From Pseudomonadota bacterium (lineage in GTDB: Bacteria > Desulfobacterota > Anaeroferrophillalia > Anaeroferrophillales > Tharpellaceae): a stretch of DNA of 60,036 bases. Below, piece by piece: positions 1 through 10,474 of this stretch. The position numbers were made by a program, and so were the translations under genes. The notes beneath the pieces are model-generated. The model did not search any database and was not told where the DNA came from. It saw nothing but the letters and a program-made list of their open reading frames with translations. Positions within the stretch are counted from its first letter, which is position 1. Each line of letters starts with the position of its first letter. The stretch lies in NCBI GenBank assembly GCA_011049115.1, contig DSCM01000089.1, positions 1 through 60,036 of the forward strand, in the 5' to 3' direction.

Positions 1-2216
1 ATTTCCAGAGCGGCGGCTGAATCAGCCAGACCCGAATCGACCCGGGGAAAGCTCGTTTGCATCAGACTGAGCGGTGCCCCCGCAAGCCGGGGCAGAGCCT
101 GCCAGATCTCTTCGCAGACAAAGGGCATGATCGGATGCAACAGCCGGACGATCTGCTCCAGACTGCGATGGAGCACGGTTTGCGCCAACCACCGCCGCCT
201 CTGATCCTGACTTTGAAACAGATCCGGCTTCACCAGTTCCAGATACCAATCACAGAACTCATGCCAGATAAACTGATACAGAACCTGCGCGGCATCGTTA
301 AAGCGATATTCGTCAAAAGCCGCGCCAACCTCGCCAATCGTCTGATTCAGACGATGACTGAGCCAGCGGTTGGCCAGGCTCATCCCTTCCGAGGGCCGAT
401 CATCGGCCGACGGCTGAAAGTCCTCGAGATTCATCAGGGTAAAACGGGCCGCGTTCCAGAGTTTGTTGACAAAGTTGCGATAGCCGCTGATCCGGGCTTC
501 GGAAAGGCTGACATCACGCCCTTGCGCGGCGAAGGCGGCCAACGTGAAACGCAGGGCGTCGGCGCCGTACTGATCGATGATAATCAACGGATCAATCACA
601 TTGCCGCGTGATTTACTCATCTTCTGGCCATGTTCGTCGCGCACCAGGGCATGGATATAAACGTCCCGGAAAGGAACTTCATCCATGAATTTGAGGCCCA
701 TCATCATCATACGAGCGACCCAGAAGAAAAGAATATCAAACCCGGTGACCAGCACCGCGGTCGGATAATAGGTTCTTAAAGTCGCGGTCTGCTCCGGCCA
801 GCCCATGGTCGAAAAAGGCCAGAGCCCCGAGGAAAACCAAGTATCCAGAACATCGGTTTCCTGACGCAGAGGCCCGCCGCAGTCGGGACAGGAGGTCGGA
901 TCCTGACGGGCGACGATCATCTTGCCGCAGGCATCACAGTACCAGGCCGGAATCCGATGCCCCCACCAGATCTGCCGGGAAATGCACCAGTCGCGGATAT
1001 TTTCCATCCAGTTGAAATAGGTTTTCTCCCAGTTTTTCGGAATTATCCGGGTTTTCCCATCCTGGACCGCGGCCACCGCCCGTTCGGCCAGCGGTTTGAT
1101 TTTGACAAACCACTGATTGGAAAGATAGGGCTCGATAATCGTCCGGCACCGATAACAATGGCCGACATTATGCTGATAGTCCTTGATTGCGGACAGCCGG
1201 CCCTGTTTTTCGAGATCGGCCACCACCCGCAGGCGACAAGCCTCACGGGTCAAGCCGGCATAAGGCCCGGCATTCTCGTTCATAACCCCTTTTTCATCCA
1301 TGACCTTGATCATTTCCAGGCCGTGACGCAAACCCACCTCAAAATCATTGGCGTCATGGGCCGGGGTGATTTTGACCGCTCCGGAACCAAACTCACGATC
1401 GACATAATCATCGGCGATAATCGGAATCCTCCGCCCCAGCAGAGGCAGCACCACTTCCTTGCCGATCATCTCCCGATAACGTTCATCCGCGCCGTTGACG
1501 GCGACCGCCGTATCCCCGAGCATGGTTTCCGGCCGGGTGGTGGAAACGATAATCGAACCACTGCCGTCAGCTAATGGATACTCAAGATCCCAGAGCCGCC
1601 CTTCATTATGCTCCTCGAATTCAACCTCCAAATCGGAAAGCGCGGTATGACAGCGGGGGCACCAGTTGATAATATAGTCTCCCTGATAGATCAGCCCCTC
1701 CTCATACAATGAGACAAAAACCTCACGCACCGCCCGCGAAAGCCCTTCATCCATGGTGAAACGCTCCCGCCGCCAGTCGCAGGAAGAACCGAGCCGCTTG
1801 AGCTGATTGATAATCGTACCGCCGGATTCACGGCGCCATTGCCAGACCCGCTCAATAAATTTTTCCCGACCGATGGCATGGCGGTCCAGACCTTCGGCGG
1901 CCAGCTGTCTTTCCACCACGTTCTGAGTCGCGATGCCGGCATGATCGGTGCCCGGCATCCACAGCACATTGCGCCCCTGCTGACGGTGATAGCGGGCCAG
2001 GATATCCTGCAGAAGGTTGTTCAACGCATGGCCCATATGCAGGGAGCCGGTAACATTGGGCGGCGGGATGACCATTGAGAAAGGCTGGCCAAAGGCCTCG
2101 GGATCGGCTTCGAAACAGCCGTTTTCTTCCCAGAAGGCGTACCATTTACCCTCAATCTGCTGAGGATCGTAATTCTTTTCAAGGGTTTTGACTTGGGGGT
2201 CGGAACTTTCGGGCAT
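1..2216 (-). CDS. valS: Valyl-tRNA synthetase (C-terminal part beyond window)
   Basis: Class Ia aminoacyl-tRNA synthetase that charges tRNA-Val and edits mischarged threonine. I read it by translating the reverse complement from an ATG at 2214-2216, which has an AAGGA ribosome-binding site about 9 bases upstream. The protein begins MPESSDPQVK, shows the HIGH-type motif HMGH near residues 60-63, the valine-type pocket PPPNVTGSLHMGH, and KMSKS near residue 532. A Zn-ribbon-like CxxC...CxxC stretch is present near residue 425. About 738 codons are visible against a usual 880-950, so the anticodon-binding and coiled-coil C terminus is cut off by the window edge, not by mutation. It lies downstream of the acidic pseudo-receiver gene, 185 bases away. 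Confidence 0.96.
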   Translation of the reverse strand, partial: MPESSDPQVKTLEKNYDPQQIEGKWYAFWEENGCFEADPEAFGQPFSMVIPPPNVTGSLHMGHALNNLLQDILARYHRQQGRNVLWMPGTDHAGIATQNVVERQLAAEGLDRHAIGREKFIERVWQWRRESGGTIINQLKRLGSSCDWRRERFTMDEGLSRAVREVFVSLYEEGLIYQGDYIINWCPRCHTALSDLEVEFEEHNEGRLWDLEYPLADGSGSIIVSTTRPETMLGDTAVAVNGADERYREMIGKEVVLPLLGRRIPIIADDYVDREFGSGAVKITPAHDANDFEVGLRHGLEMIKVMDEKGVMNENAGPYAGLTREACRLRVVADLEKQGRLSAIKDYQHNVGHCYRCRTIIEPYLSNQWFVKIKPLAERAVAAVQDGKTRIIPKNWEKTYFNWMENIRDWCISRQIWWGHRIPAWYCDACGKMIVARQDPTSCPDCGGPLRQETDVLDTWFSSGLWPFSTMGWPEQTATLRTYYPTAVLVTGFDILFFWVARMMMMGLKFMDEVPFRDVYIHALVRDEHGQKMSKSRGNVIDPLIIIDQYGADALRFTLAAFAAQGRDVSLSEARISGYRNFVNKLWNAARFTLMNLEDFQPSADDRPSEGMSLANRWLSHRLNQTIGEVGAAFDEYRFNDAAQVLYQFIWHEFCDWYLELVKPDLFQSQDQRRRWLAQTVLHRSLEQIVRLLHPIMPFVCEEIWQALPRLAGAPLSLMQTSFPRVDSGLADSAAALE

Positions 2217-2401
2217 ACCTGGTTTCCTTGTCAGATCTTTTTAAGTTACAACTATTCGCCGCTCCGCTGGGTTTAATCAGACGAATACGTTTTTTCGTGG
2301 TCCAGTCCGCGAGGCCCGCGATGAATAGTTACGACAGTTGAAAGACTACGCTTCTGAAAGTCTAAGCCTCGCGGGCTTTCGCCCTGAAGGAAAAAAATAA
2401 G

Positions 2402-4249
2402 TTACTGCCCGGCTGGGCTTTCTTCTTCATCTGCCTCATTCTCAAGCTTTTTCTCCAGCCGGGCGATTTCAGCCTTGATAACCTTTTCCGCCAGCGGCGG
2501 AATCACTTCTCGAGCCACCTGATCGACAATAGTAGGGGCCAGATCACCAATCGCCTTGATCATCTTGTCCATGCTTGAATAGGTGGTTTTCAGAAGCTGT
2601 TTGCTCCACTCTCGGGTCAGACTTTCTATCTGCCGAGAGAAATCATCATTAACCGGCTCCGGCCAGACTTCCGGTTCAGGAGAAAGCGGCCGGCGCTTAA
2701 ACATATCGACCTTTCGATTCTCCGCAAGATCATCCCCCCACAAATAATCCTCGGGGCTTTCAGCGGCGGCCGCGGGTTCTCCGGATGCGGCCATTGTCCC
2801 AACTTGCTCCTCGGCCGACAAAGAGGTCAGCGGCTCCGCAAGGCCCTCGTCCTCAACCGCCACCGCCGATGCTTCCGCAACCTCGTCCTGAACCTCAACA
2901 TCAAACGCCGCGTCAGCTTGCATGAGTCCGTTATCCAGAAGATCAGGTTCCGAACGGTTTTCTTCCTCAGAGCTACCGTCCTCGACCGCCACCGCGCTGA
3001 CCATGAAATCCGTTTCCGCGTCGCGTTCTTCACTGACAAGTTTTTCCGGATCGAACGCTGCGCGAGTCACCGCTTCTTTATCAGGGGTTTCAGCTGCAAC
3101 TTCCGCAACCGTTGTTTGCGGGGCGTTTGCCGTAGCGCCCGCGGCCTCACAGGCAGCAGCTTCGGACCCTGGCGCCATAGAAGGGATTGCCGAGAAATCA
3201 GCTTCCACGCCGTTTGTGGTCGCGCTCCCCGTAACCGCTGTTGTCTTGATTTGCCGGGTCCGCGGCGCGGGTTCGGTTTCGAGTTCCTTCAGCAAATCAT
3301 CCAGATCCATAAGTTCATCTTCAACAGACAGGCCAACCGTCCGCCCATCCCCTTCAGCCCGGTTTTCCGAAGCCGAGGATGTTTCATTCGAAGCGTCAAC
3401 CTCCAGGGTGAGGCCAGCATTTTTCAACTCCCGCAGGGTCAGGTCTTCCGCTTCCGGCTCTGCTTCCAGCTCAAGATCAGCGAACTCCTCGGCTGGAAGC
3501 AGCGTGTCGAAATCAGCCTCCGTCACCGGCTGTAATTTCCCCGAAGCCTCGGCCTTAACCTGACGCTTGTCATCGAAATCCCTCTCGGCGGCAATGGCAA
3601 TGAGATCATCTTCCGCCAAGGAATCGAACAGCTCCATCGCGCTGAAATCCTCATCCAGATCTGAAGCCGCCACATCCTGGCCCCCGACAGACTCTTCCTC
3701 CCGCCCCTCCCCACCGCCTGCCAGGGGGGCGGGAGAAACCGGTGTTTCAGCTTCAGACATGTCGGGAAGCTCATCCAGAGGCAGGCCTTCATCAACAATT
3801 TCCGTCAGTTCCAAAATCTTCACCGAAGCATCTCCAGACTTAGCCATCATCGTTTCCTTTTCCTGATAAATTTCCTTGGCGGCGAAGCGGATTCCCGTTA
3901 TCCGCTGCAAAAAAAGACGCAACTCGGCCCCGCTGAAAGGAAGCCGCAGGAGATTGTCATCCGGCAACCGACAAGGGAAAACATCTTCCGCCGCATCCGG
4001 AGGCAAGATCCCGACCACCGCCAGATCGTCATTCACTTCCTGCAGGAACTTCCGTAACGGGTGGCTTTCGAGCGGATCATTTTCCGACTCCGGCACAAGG
4101 ATTACGGCTCTTACCCCAGGTTCTGAAACCAGTGCCGAAAGCTTTTCGACCTCGGCCAGTGCTATAGCCCCGACCCCGTAGAGAGAGAGTTCCGCCTTGA
4201 GAAATGAGGCCAGAGGCTTCTGTTTACACAGGACAATAATGCTTGCCAT
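2402..4249 (-). CDS. Acidic protein with degenerate receiver domain and C-terminal helix
   Basis: A protein of about 615 residues in three parts. Residues 1-120 (starting MASIIVLCKQ) resemble a CheY-like receiver, but the phospho-acceptor position reads PESEND and the usual KPF becomes LPF, so phosphorylation is unlikely. Residues 130-520 are very rich in Glu, Asp, Ala and Ser and look disordered. The last 90 residues form a conserved-looking amphipathic region (DLAPTIVDQVAREVIPPLAEKVIK) of the kind found at the end of deltaproteobacterial receiver-like proteins. I chose the ATG at 4249 because the receiver fold begins there and GGAAG precedes it; an in-frame start at 4303 would add 18 residues of poor quality. 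Probably a scaffold or adaptor. The specific role is not recognisable. Confidence 0.75.
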   Translation of the reverse strand: MASIIVLCKQKPLASFLKAELSLYGVGAIALAEVEKLSALVSEPGVRAVILVPESENDPLESHPLRKFLQEVNDDLAVVGILPPDAAEDVFPCRLPDDNLLRLPFSGAELRLFLQRITGIRFAAKEIYQEKETMMAKSGDASVKILELTEIVDEGLPLDELPDMSEAETPVSPAPLAGGGEGREEESVGGQDVAASDLDEDFSAMELFDSLAEDDLIAIAAERDFDDKRQVKAEASGKLQPVTEADFDTLLPAEEFADLELEAEPEAEDLTLRELKNAGLTLEVDASNETSSASENRAEGDGRTVGLSVEDELMDLDDLLKELETEPAPRTRQIKTTAVTGSATTNGVEADFSAIPSMAPGSEAAACEAAGATANAPQTTVAEVAAETPDKEAVTRAAFDPEKLVSEERDAETDFMVSAVAVEDGSSEEENRSEPDLLDNGLMQADAAFDVEVQDEVAEASAVAVEDEGLAEPLTSLSAEEQVGTMAASGEPAAAAESPEDYLWGDDLAENRKVDMFKRRPLSPEPEVWPEPVNDDFSRQIESLTREWSKQLLKTTYSSMDKMIKAIGDLAPTIVDQVAREVIPPLAEKVIKAEIARLEKKLENEADEEESPAGQ

Positions 4250-4522
4250 CAGCGTCTTCCACAATCCTTCCCTCGCGAACGAAGTAAAAACCGGCCCTGC
4301 CACCCGCAGCCACCATCACCGCCAGTCCACTTACTCCGTGAACCTTTTTTTTGCAACCGCTGCGGAGTGCAGCCAAGTAGGTCAGCACTACCAACTACTG
4401 CGGGAGCAAGCCCGCAACCCCAGCGCTGCCATTCAGCTTCCGGTTTTTTCAAACCGAAAAGGAACTAAACTTTCAGCGCTCCCGCAGGCCATCCGTCATT
4501 CACCTTGGTTTTTCCTGGGTTT

Positions 4523-5944
4523 TCAGGCAACCTCCTGATCACGGTATTCCTTGAGTTTATTCCTCAGGGTTCGAATACTGATGCCCAGCCGGGCCGCAGC
4601 ATGGGTACGATTGTCATCAACTTCACGCAGGGTTTTAAAGATCATGTAGCGTTCGACCTCGGCCAGGGTCGTGCCGACCACTGAAGGGCACCCAGAATCA
4701 AGGCTTTCGGATTCAATTTTCGGTTCCGGACTCTCGGAAGCACAATGCTTTTCCGGCAGCGGCGGAAGCCGATCGACCTCCGGCAGATGCTCGGAATCCA
4801 TGAAAAAGTCAGCCAGTTCAAGCCGGGGTCCATCACCCAGAACCACGGCCCGCTCCACCATATTCTCCAGTTCCCGAACATTTCCGGGATAGTCATAGGA
4901 CAGAAGAAAACGTCGCGCCGCTTCTGAAACCCCATGATAATCACGCTGATTAAGGCGAGAGTAGGAGGCAATGAAATTATCCAGCAACAACTCCACATCC
5001 TGTGGTCGCTCCCGTAAAGGAGGAATGGTCAGGGGAATAACATTGAGACGAAAAAAGAGATCCTGGCGAAAGTTACCCGCCTCCACCTCCTGCTGCAAAT
5101 CCCGGTTGGTAGTAGCGATAATTCGCACATCCACCGGCACCGGTTGCCGCCCGCCAAGACGATCAACCTCTCCTTCCTGAATCACGCGCAACAGCTTGCT
5201 CTGCAAGGGCAAAGCCATTTCCCCGAGCTCATCCAGCAACAAGGTGCTGCCGTCCGCCTGTTCAAACTTCCCGATTCTCCGCTGGGTGGCTCCGGTGAAA
5301 GCACCCTTCTCAAAACCGAAAAGTTCACTTTCCAAAAGATTCTCGGGCAGGGCCGCGCAGTTGATCGCCACCATCGTCTTCTGGGCCCGAGAACTTTGGC
5401 GATGAATAAAACGCGCCAGCAGCTCCTTGCCGGTGCCACTTTCCCCCTGAATCAGAACCGTGGCCCGACTGGCCGCCGCCTTTTGCGCGAGCCGCAGCAT
5501 GCGGATCATACCCGGATCACGGGAAAGCAGTTCCCCACTGCCCTGTCGGTCACTGATTCGAATTCGAGCGGCGACGATTTCGGCAATCCTGTCAGCCAGT
5601 TCGTCAATCGTGAAACTGTTTTTCAGAAGATAATCAAGCGCCCCGGCCCGAATGGAGCTGACCGCGCCGTCAATCGAGGGACGGCCGACAATCGCCAGCA
5701 CCGGCAAATCGGGATAATTACGCCGCAGATAGAGTAATAAATTTCCGTTCTGGAACGGACAATCCAGTTCTCCCGCCAGAAGTAACGGCAGACCTGCTTC
5801 GGCAAAATAACCGTCAACATCTTCCGGCACCTCCGAAACCGTCAACCGCACTCCGCTCCGGGACAAAGCCCGGCCCAAAGCCGCCGTGAAATTTACATCA
5901 CCATCCCAGAGCACTACTTTAATGACGAATTCTCCTGACGCCAT
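4523..5944 (-). CDS. Sigma-54 activator with atypical receiver (NtrC family)
   Basis: A 473-residue transcription activator. It has a receiver-like N terminus (about 1-125), a central AAA+ sigma-54 interaction domain (about 140-370) and a Fis-type helix-turn-helix at the end ([10 protein letters not shown]... then [19 protein letters not shown]). Walker A is GESGTGKE, the sigma-54 contact loop is GAFTGA and Walker B is LLLDELGE, so remodelling of RNA polymerase-sigma-54 should be intact. In the receiver, the phospho-acceptor position aligns with Glu ([10 protein letters not shown]) rather than Asp, and KP becomes KN, which suggests phosphorylation-independent or constitutive activity. The start overlaps the end of the TPR gene by 31 bases, so the two are probably translated together. 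The ATG at 5944 has no clear ribosome-binding site. An AGGAG lies just inside the gene, so the true start may be slightly downstream. Confidence 0.9.
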   Translation of the reverse strand: MASGEFVIKVVLWDGDVNFTAALGRALSRSGVRLTVSEVPEDVDGYFAEAGLPLLLAGELDCPFQNGNLLLYLRRNYPDLPVLAIVGRPSIDGAVSSIRAGALDYLLKNSFTIDELADRIAEIVAARIRISDRQGSGELLSRDPGMIRMLRLAQKAAASRATVLIQGESGTGKELLARFIHRQSSRAQKTMVAINCAALPENLLESELFGFEKGAFTGATQRRIGKFEQADGSTLLLDELGEMALPLQSKLLRVIQEGEVDRLGGRQPVPVDVRIIATTNRDLQQEVEAGNFRQDLFFRLNVIPLTIPPLRERPQDVELLLDNFIASYSRLNQRDYHGVSEAARRFLLSYDYPGNVRELENMVERAVVLGDGPRLELADFFMDSEHLPEVDRLPPLPEKHCASESPEPKIESESLDSGCPSVVGTTLAEVERYMIFKTLREVDDNRTHAAARLGISIRTLRNKLKEYRDQEVA

Positions 5945-8940
5945 CTGAAATCATCCACCGCTACCCGTGCCGCCGCGGTCCAGGAACTTGCTTGAAAACC
6001 CTGCTGAAGACGCCGCAGCAGGGTATCGACCTCCGGCTCCCGCCCCAGAGCCACCTGACAGAGCAACTGCCAGTAAAGCAGCTCCGCCGCTTCTTCCGGT
6101 GCAGCCAGCAACGCCAGTTTGGCAAACCAGGAAACGGCCCCCTCATAATCGCGCTCTTCAAACAAAACCCGCGCCAGACGATATCCCAGAAGCAAGCGCC
6201 GAGCTGCAGGAATCTCCCCGGGAAAGAGAAAAGCGGTCTTCACGGCCTGGCTCAGACTTTCCCGGGAGGCCGTTTTTTCTTCACGGCGCAGCCAGAGCTC
6301 GGCTTCCAGTTCCGCCGCCGCGACCCTCTCCTTCACCGCACTCTGCGGCAGCAACCTCCGCACCTCGCCCAGCGTCGCCAGGGCCTCAGGTAACTGCCCT
6401 TTCTCACTCTGCAACCGGGAGCGCAGCAGCAACATTCGGGCCCGCCAAAAAGGCGGCATCCGATCAATCTCCAACCCGCCCATGAGAGTCTCAGCCGCGC
6501 CGAAACTTTTCTGCCGGCAGAGAAGATCGGCAAGCCCCCACTTTATCTTAAGACTCTGCTCGTAGTCGGGTTTGAGCTTGTCAACCTCTTGATAAACTTT
6601 GAGCGCCGCCGCCTCACAACCCTCTTCGTGCAACGCCTCGCCCACCCAGAGAAGGGGATAGACCGAGGTCGGACGCGAAAGAAAATCTTCCCCGTAACGA
6701 ATCTGCAAAGCCACAATTTCAGAATTTTTCCGGTCCTCGTGCAGCGCCCTGATTTCCGCGAAGAGAGTCTCCCGCAGGGTCGTGAAGGCCGCTTCGCGCA
6801 AACCCGGCTCAAGTTGCCGGGAAAGCATTTCATCCAAAACCAGACGGGCTTTCCGGTACTCCTGACGACCAAGATACAGCTGACCGAGATCCAGCCTGGC
6901 GATAGCTGTGTAAGGGCTCTCAGGATGCTTTTCCAGCAGATAAAGATAGGCCTTCTCACAATCCATAAAGGAAGTGTATTCTGCATGATCACGCAGCAGC
7001 CGCTCCCGCACCGGCTCATCCTGGCCCAGAATCGCCATCTTCAGGCGGGAAACAATATCGCCCTCACTTTCAGGGTACTCCTTGACCGTCGTCATGAACA
7101 TCGACATGGCTTCCGCCGGTTTTCCCTCGAGCAACAGGATTTCGCCGATCTTGGCCAGGGCCAGCGGCGTATGAATATCCCCCGGAAAAAGACTGCGCAT
7201 TCTGAAAAAATATTCTTTCGCTTCAGGGAAGCGTCCCAGACCATGGTAGGCGGTACCCAGCAGATAGAGGGACAGCGCGTCGTTTTGCAAAAAAACCGGG
7301 TTTTTCTCAATCCCGACCCGATAGTCCTCCAGCGCCTGACGGGGCCGGCCCAGATAAACCAGGGTATTGGCCCTATAGTAATGAGAGTAAACCGCAAAGC
7401 CCCCCTCAGGCTGCCTTTCCAGCAGCGTGGAGAAATCATTCAGGGCGTCGTCGTAACGCTTGAGAAAAAAATTAAGCCTGGCCAGGGCAAAATTCGCCGC
7501 TTCGGCAAAAGGACTGCCCGGATAGCGCAGCAGGAGCGCTCGATAAAGACCGGCCCCTTCATCATAGAACTCCATCTTCTCGTAAAGCCTCGCGACCTGC
7601 AGAAAGGCCCAGGGGGCTTCCTGATGATCGGCATGGGCGCGGGCCGCGGCAAGGAAATCATCAATCACCGCAATCAGTTTTTCCCGACCGTCATCCTCTT
7701 TCAGCACCATCTGGGCTCGAGCATCATAAGCACGAAAACGCGCCTCCGGCAGCAGAGGAGAATCAGGAAAAAGCTCATCTATTTTAGAAAAGAAATCAAC
7801 CGCCGCCGCGTAGTCTTCTTCAGCATAGGCTTTCAACCCCTGAGCAAAAAGATCCTGGCCCGGCAACATCAGGTTCTCCGGCGCCACAAGCCCGGTCGCG
7901 TCCGCGCCGAAGATCGGTTTCTCGTCTCCTCCGGAAAGCAAAGCCTCGTCCCGGGACTCAGCTTCGCCGACACCGGGCGCTTCGGCCTCGGCAAGGGCCC
8001 GCTTGCCGGGCTCTGCTTCCTGTACAAAAGGCGCTGTCGGAACCACCAGAGCCGGCCTCGACAACGGCGCCGACGGGTCCGCAATTGTTCCTGAAGCCGG
8101 TTGCGTTAGAGGCGGCGGCACCTCAGTGGAAATCATGGGTTCAGTTTTGATTTTCGATCCCGCTAACGGCAGCATTTCCAGAAGCGGCCCGCCATCCTTG
8201 CCTACCGGAGCGGCTTCGGTCTCAGGCAGCAAAACCTTTCCCGAGTCCATCGGCAGGTCCGCGACAGGATTTTCCAGCGCGGCAATCCGACTAACAACCT
8301 CTTTTTCTCCAGGCCACAACGACTCGGCCCCCTCGGTTTTCAAGGCGGTCAGCGGCGAACTCGCTGCCGCAGCCACTTTTCCCGGCGGCGAAGCCGCGGC
8401 TTTTTCCCCGGAAACCGTATCGCCAGCTGCAAGCGTTTCAGCTTGGCCCGACAACGGCGCGGCCGCGACAGACAATTCCGTCCCCGGTTCCAGAACCCGA
8501 AGATCAATCACGCACATGGCCGGAGTTTCAAACAGGGAAGCGTTATAGGCATAGCTATTGGTTTTCAGGCGTAATGCAACTTCGAGATAGTGGTTCCGGT
8601 CCGTAATATCCACCCCCAGAAGCAAAGGATCTTCAACTACGTTAAGAGGCTCGGCCCCAAAATTATGAAATTCATACAGCTTGATCAGTAACCTTTGTTT
8701 TTCACGGTCTTCGGCGATTTCATAATAACCTCCCTGGTTAAGACGCATGACAACCCGGATTTTACCATGCTCCTTCTCGCTTTTAAGCTGTACTTTAAGC
8801 AGGTTTTTTCGATTTCGCTCAATCGCCGCCGCATTTTTTGGCTGGCCCATGAAAACCAGACAAAGACAGGCGGCCAGCCAACAACCAACCATTCGCCCCA
8901 CCTTGCACCGGACTGAGCCGAATCTCCATCCCCGCCTCAA
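5914..8940 (-). CDS. Large exported TPR protein with AMIN-like N-terminal domain
   Basis: A 1008-residue protein with an N-terminal membrane or signal segment (hydrophobic residues about 17-33, VGCWLAACLCLVFMG). A beta-rich AMIN-like domain follows (about 40-150), then a Pro/Ala/Glu-rich linker to about residue 355. The remainder consists of many tetratricopeptide-type helical pairs, for example FAQGLKAYAEEDYAAAVDFF and LYLLGTAYHGLGRFPEAKEYF. It probably works in the periplasm as a binding scaffold. It sits between two sigma-54 activators with overlaps at both ends (4 bases with the upstream gene, 31 with the downstream one), a tight operon that suggests a shared process such as envelope, pilus or flagellar assembly. 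No enzymatic motif is visible. The exact function is unknown. Confidence 0.85.
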   Translation of the reverse strand: MRRGWRFGSVRCKVGRMVGCWLAACLCLVFMGQPKNAAAIERNRKNLLKVQLKSEKEHGKIRVVMRLNQGGYYEIAEDREKQRLLIKLYEFHNFGAEPLNVVEDPLLLGVDITDRNHYLEVALRLKTNSYAYNASLFETPAMCVIDLRVLEPGTELSVAAAPLSGQAETLAAGDTVSGEKAAASPPGKVAAAASSPLTALKTEGAESLWPGEKEVVSRIAALENPVADLPMDSGKVLLPETEAAPVGKDGGPLLEMLPLAGSKIKTEPMISTEVPPPLTQPASGTIADPSAPLSRPALVVPTAPFVQEAEPGKRALAEAEAPGVGEAESRDEALLSGGDEKPIFGADATGLVAPENLMLPGQDLFAQGLKAYAEEDYAAAVDFFSKIDELFPDSPLLPEARFRAYDARAQMVLKEDDGREKLIAVIDDFLAAARAHADHQEAPWAFLQVARLYEKMEFYDEGAGLYRALLLRYPGSPFAEAANFALARLNFFLKRYDDALNDFSTLLERQPEGGFAVYSHYYRANTLVYLGRPRQALEDYRVGIEKNPVFLQNDALSLYLLGTAYHGLGRFPEAKEYFFRMRSLFPGDIHTPLALAKIGEILLLEGKPAEAMSMFMTTVKEYPESEGDIVSRLKMAILGQDEPVRERLLRDHAEYTSFMDCEKAYLYLLEKHPESPYTAIARLDLGQLYLGRQEYRKARLVLDEMLSRQLEPGLREAAFTTLRETLFAEIRALHEDRKNSEIVALQIRYGEDFLSRPTSVYPLLWVGEALHEEGCEAAALKVYQEVDKLKPDYEQSLKIKWGLADLLCRQKSFGAAETLMGGLEIDRMPPFWRARMLLLRSRLQSEKGQLPEALATLGEVRRLLPQSAVKERVAAAELEAELWLRREEKTASRESLSQAVKTAFLFPGEIPAARRLLLGYRLARVLFEERDYEGAVSWFAKLALLAAPEEAAELLYWQLLCQVALGREPEVDTLLRRLQQGFQASSWTAAARVAVDDFRWRQENSSLK

Positions 8941-10352
8941 CTTAATTCCTCCTCAAGCTGATTGCGACGAATCTTTTCAATCAGGGTCGTACGGTTTATC
9001 TGCAACAGCCGCGCGGCCTGTTCCTTGACTCCATGACTGCGCTTTAAAGCCTCGGCGATCAATTCCTTTTCCAAACGGGACACTTCAGATTTCAAAGAGA
9101 GACCACCGGCCGGCAAAGTGACCATAGCTGCCGGAACCGGCCCGGTTTCGGCTTCGACGACTTCCTCCTCCACTCGAAAAATTTTTTCCGGCAGATCCAG
9201 GGGCATGATCCAGGAGCCGGGTTTCATAACCGCCGCCCGTTCGATAACATTTTCGAGTTCCCGAACATTGCCCGGCCAATTATAACTCTTCAACAGCCAC
9301 ATGGCTTCCGGGGTAATCCCCGCCACCCGTTCATGAGGATCAAAATCGGCATTGAAAGAGCGCAGAAAAAACTCGGCCAACCCTTCGAGATCACCGCTTC
9401 TTTCCCGCAGGGGGGGCAGGGTGATGGAAACCACATTGAGTCGATAAAAAAGATCCTCGCGAAACCTTTTATCGGCGATATCCTTTTCCAGGTCACGATT
9501 GGTCGCGGAAACAATCCGCACATCAACCTTTTTGGGCTCCTTGCGCCAGCCCAGCGGCTCAATCGTCCGTTCCTGCAATAAACGCAGGATTTTGACCTGA
9601 AGCAGAGGCTCCATATCTCCGATTTCATCAAGAAAAACCGTACCTCCGTCGGCCATTTCAACCCGTCCGATGCGGTCCCCCACGGCGCCGGTAAAAGCGC
9701 CTTTGACATAACCGAAAAGTTCCGATTCCAGAAGATCCCGGGGAATGGCCCCACAATTAACCGGAACAAATGGCTTTCCCGAACGTCGACCAAGATCATG
9801 CAGGGCTCGGGCGGCCAGTTCCTTGCCGGTACCGCTTTCCCCCCGAAGCAAAACATTGCTCTCGGCGGCGGAAACCTTCAGCAGTTGCCGGTAAACCTCC
9901 TTCATGGCCTCGGAAGCACCAATCAGATGACAGAAACCTTCGGTAAATAAAATTTCATCGGAGGGCAGCCCCCGATCAAACGCAGCCGTCGCCCGGGCCC
10001 CGCTCAGACACTGTTCAATAACCCGGTTTGTCTCAGACTTGTCCAAGGGCGTAAACAGATAGTTATCAGCCCCTTTCTGCAGGGCCCGGCGAACGATACC
10101 CAGGGCTTCACGAGGACAGATCGCAATCACCGGACAGCTTCCGTTCCAGTTTTCCTTCAGAAACGGGAGCAAAACTTGCCAGGAGAAACCGACCTCTTCC
10201 CGACAGTCCACCAGAATAATTGCCGGACAACTGTCGGCCGGCAAGGTTTCAGGATGCGGAAGGACCATCAGGTCAACCCCGGCCGGCAGAACCCGGGCCA
10301 GTTCAGAAGACAGTTTTTTACTCTCCGTCAGGAGCAAACAGGATAATGTCAT
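8937..10352 (-). CDS. Sigma-54 activator with atypical receiver (NtrC family)
   Basis: A 471-residue activator whose ATG is at 10350-10352. The receiver-like region (1-120) keeps a candidate acceptor Asp (ILVDCRE), but the first acidic pair is reduced to LLTES and the conserved KP lysine is replaced (YLFTPLD), so normal phosphotransfer is doubtful. The AAA+ domain is complete: [14 protein letters not shown] and VFLDEIGD. A Fis-type helix-turn-helix closes the protein (VKEQAARLLQINRTTLIEKI). Its stop overlaps the TPR gene start by 4 bases, making it the first gene of a three-gene translationally coupled unit. I could not find a convincing -24/-12 promoter in the 230 bases upstream. Confidence 0.9.
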   Translation of the reverse strand: MTLSCLLLTESKKLSSELARVLPAGVDLMVLPHPETLPADSCPAIILVDCREEVGFSWQVLLPFLKENWNGSCPVIAICPREALGIVRRALQKGADNYLFTPLDKSETNRVIEQCLSGARATAAFDRGLPSDEILFTEGFCHLIGASEAMKEVYRQLLKVSAAESNVLLRGESGTGKELAARALHDLGRRSGKPFVPVNCGAIPRDLLESELFGYVKGAFTGAVGDRIGRVEMADGGTVFLDEIGDMEPLLQVKILRLLQERTIEPLGWRKEPKKVDVRIVSATNRDLEKDIADKRFREDLFYRLNVVSITLPPLRERSGDLEGLAEFFLRSFNADFDPHERVAGITPEAMWLLKSYNWPGNVRELENVIERAAVMKPGSWIMPLDLPEKIFRVEEEVVEAETGPVPAAMVTLPAGGLSLKSEVSRLEKELIAEALKRSHGVKEQAARLLQINRTTLIEKIRRNQLEEELS

Positions 10353-10474
10353 AAAAATTCAGTTTACCAGGCCCCCCGCGAAGAAGGGTTTGTAACTCGC
10401 TTGAGAATTCTACGAAAGATAATAGACTTTATCAATAACCCAGAAAAGGGAAAAAAACAAGCCGATGACAACCT

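Noticed and set aside
2250-2330. AACTATTC / GAATAGTT inverted repeat ahead of valS
   Set aside because: Arms are only 8 bases and 65 bases apart; could be chance, and no T-box or other leader features were seen.
4250-4522. A small gene between the sigma-54 activator and the pseudo-receiver gene
   Set aside because: Only a 67-codon frame without start signals or recognisable sequence.
6589-8094. A 501-codon plus-strand open frame opposite the TPR gene
   Set aside because: High GC antisense frame with no recognisable motif; the minus-strand TPR pattern is clearly the coding one.
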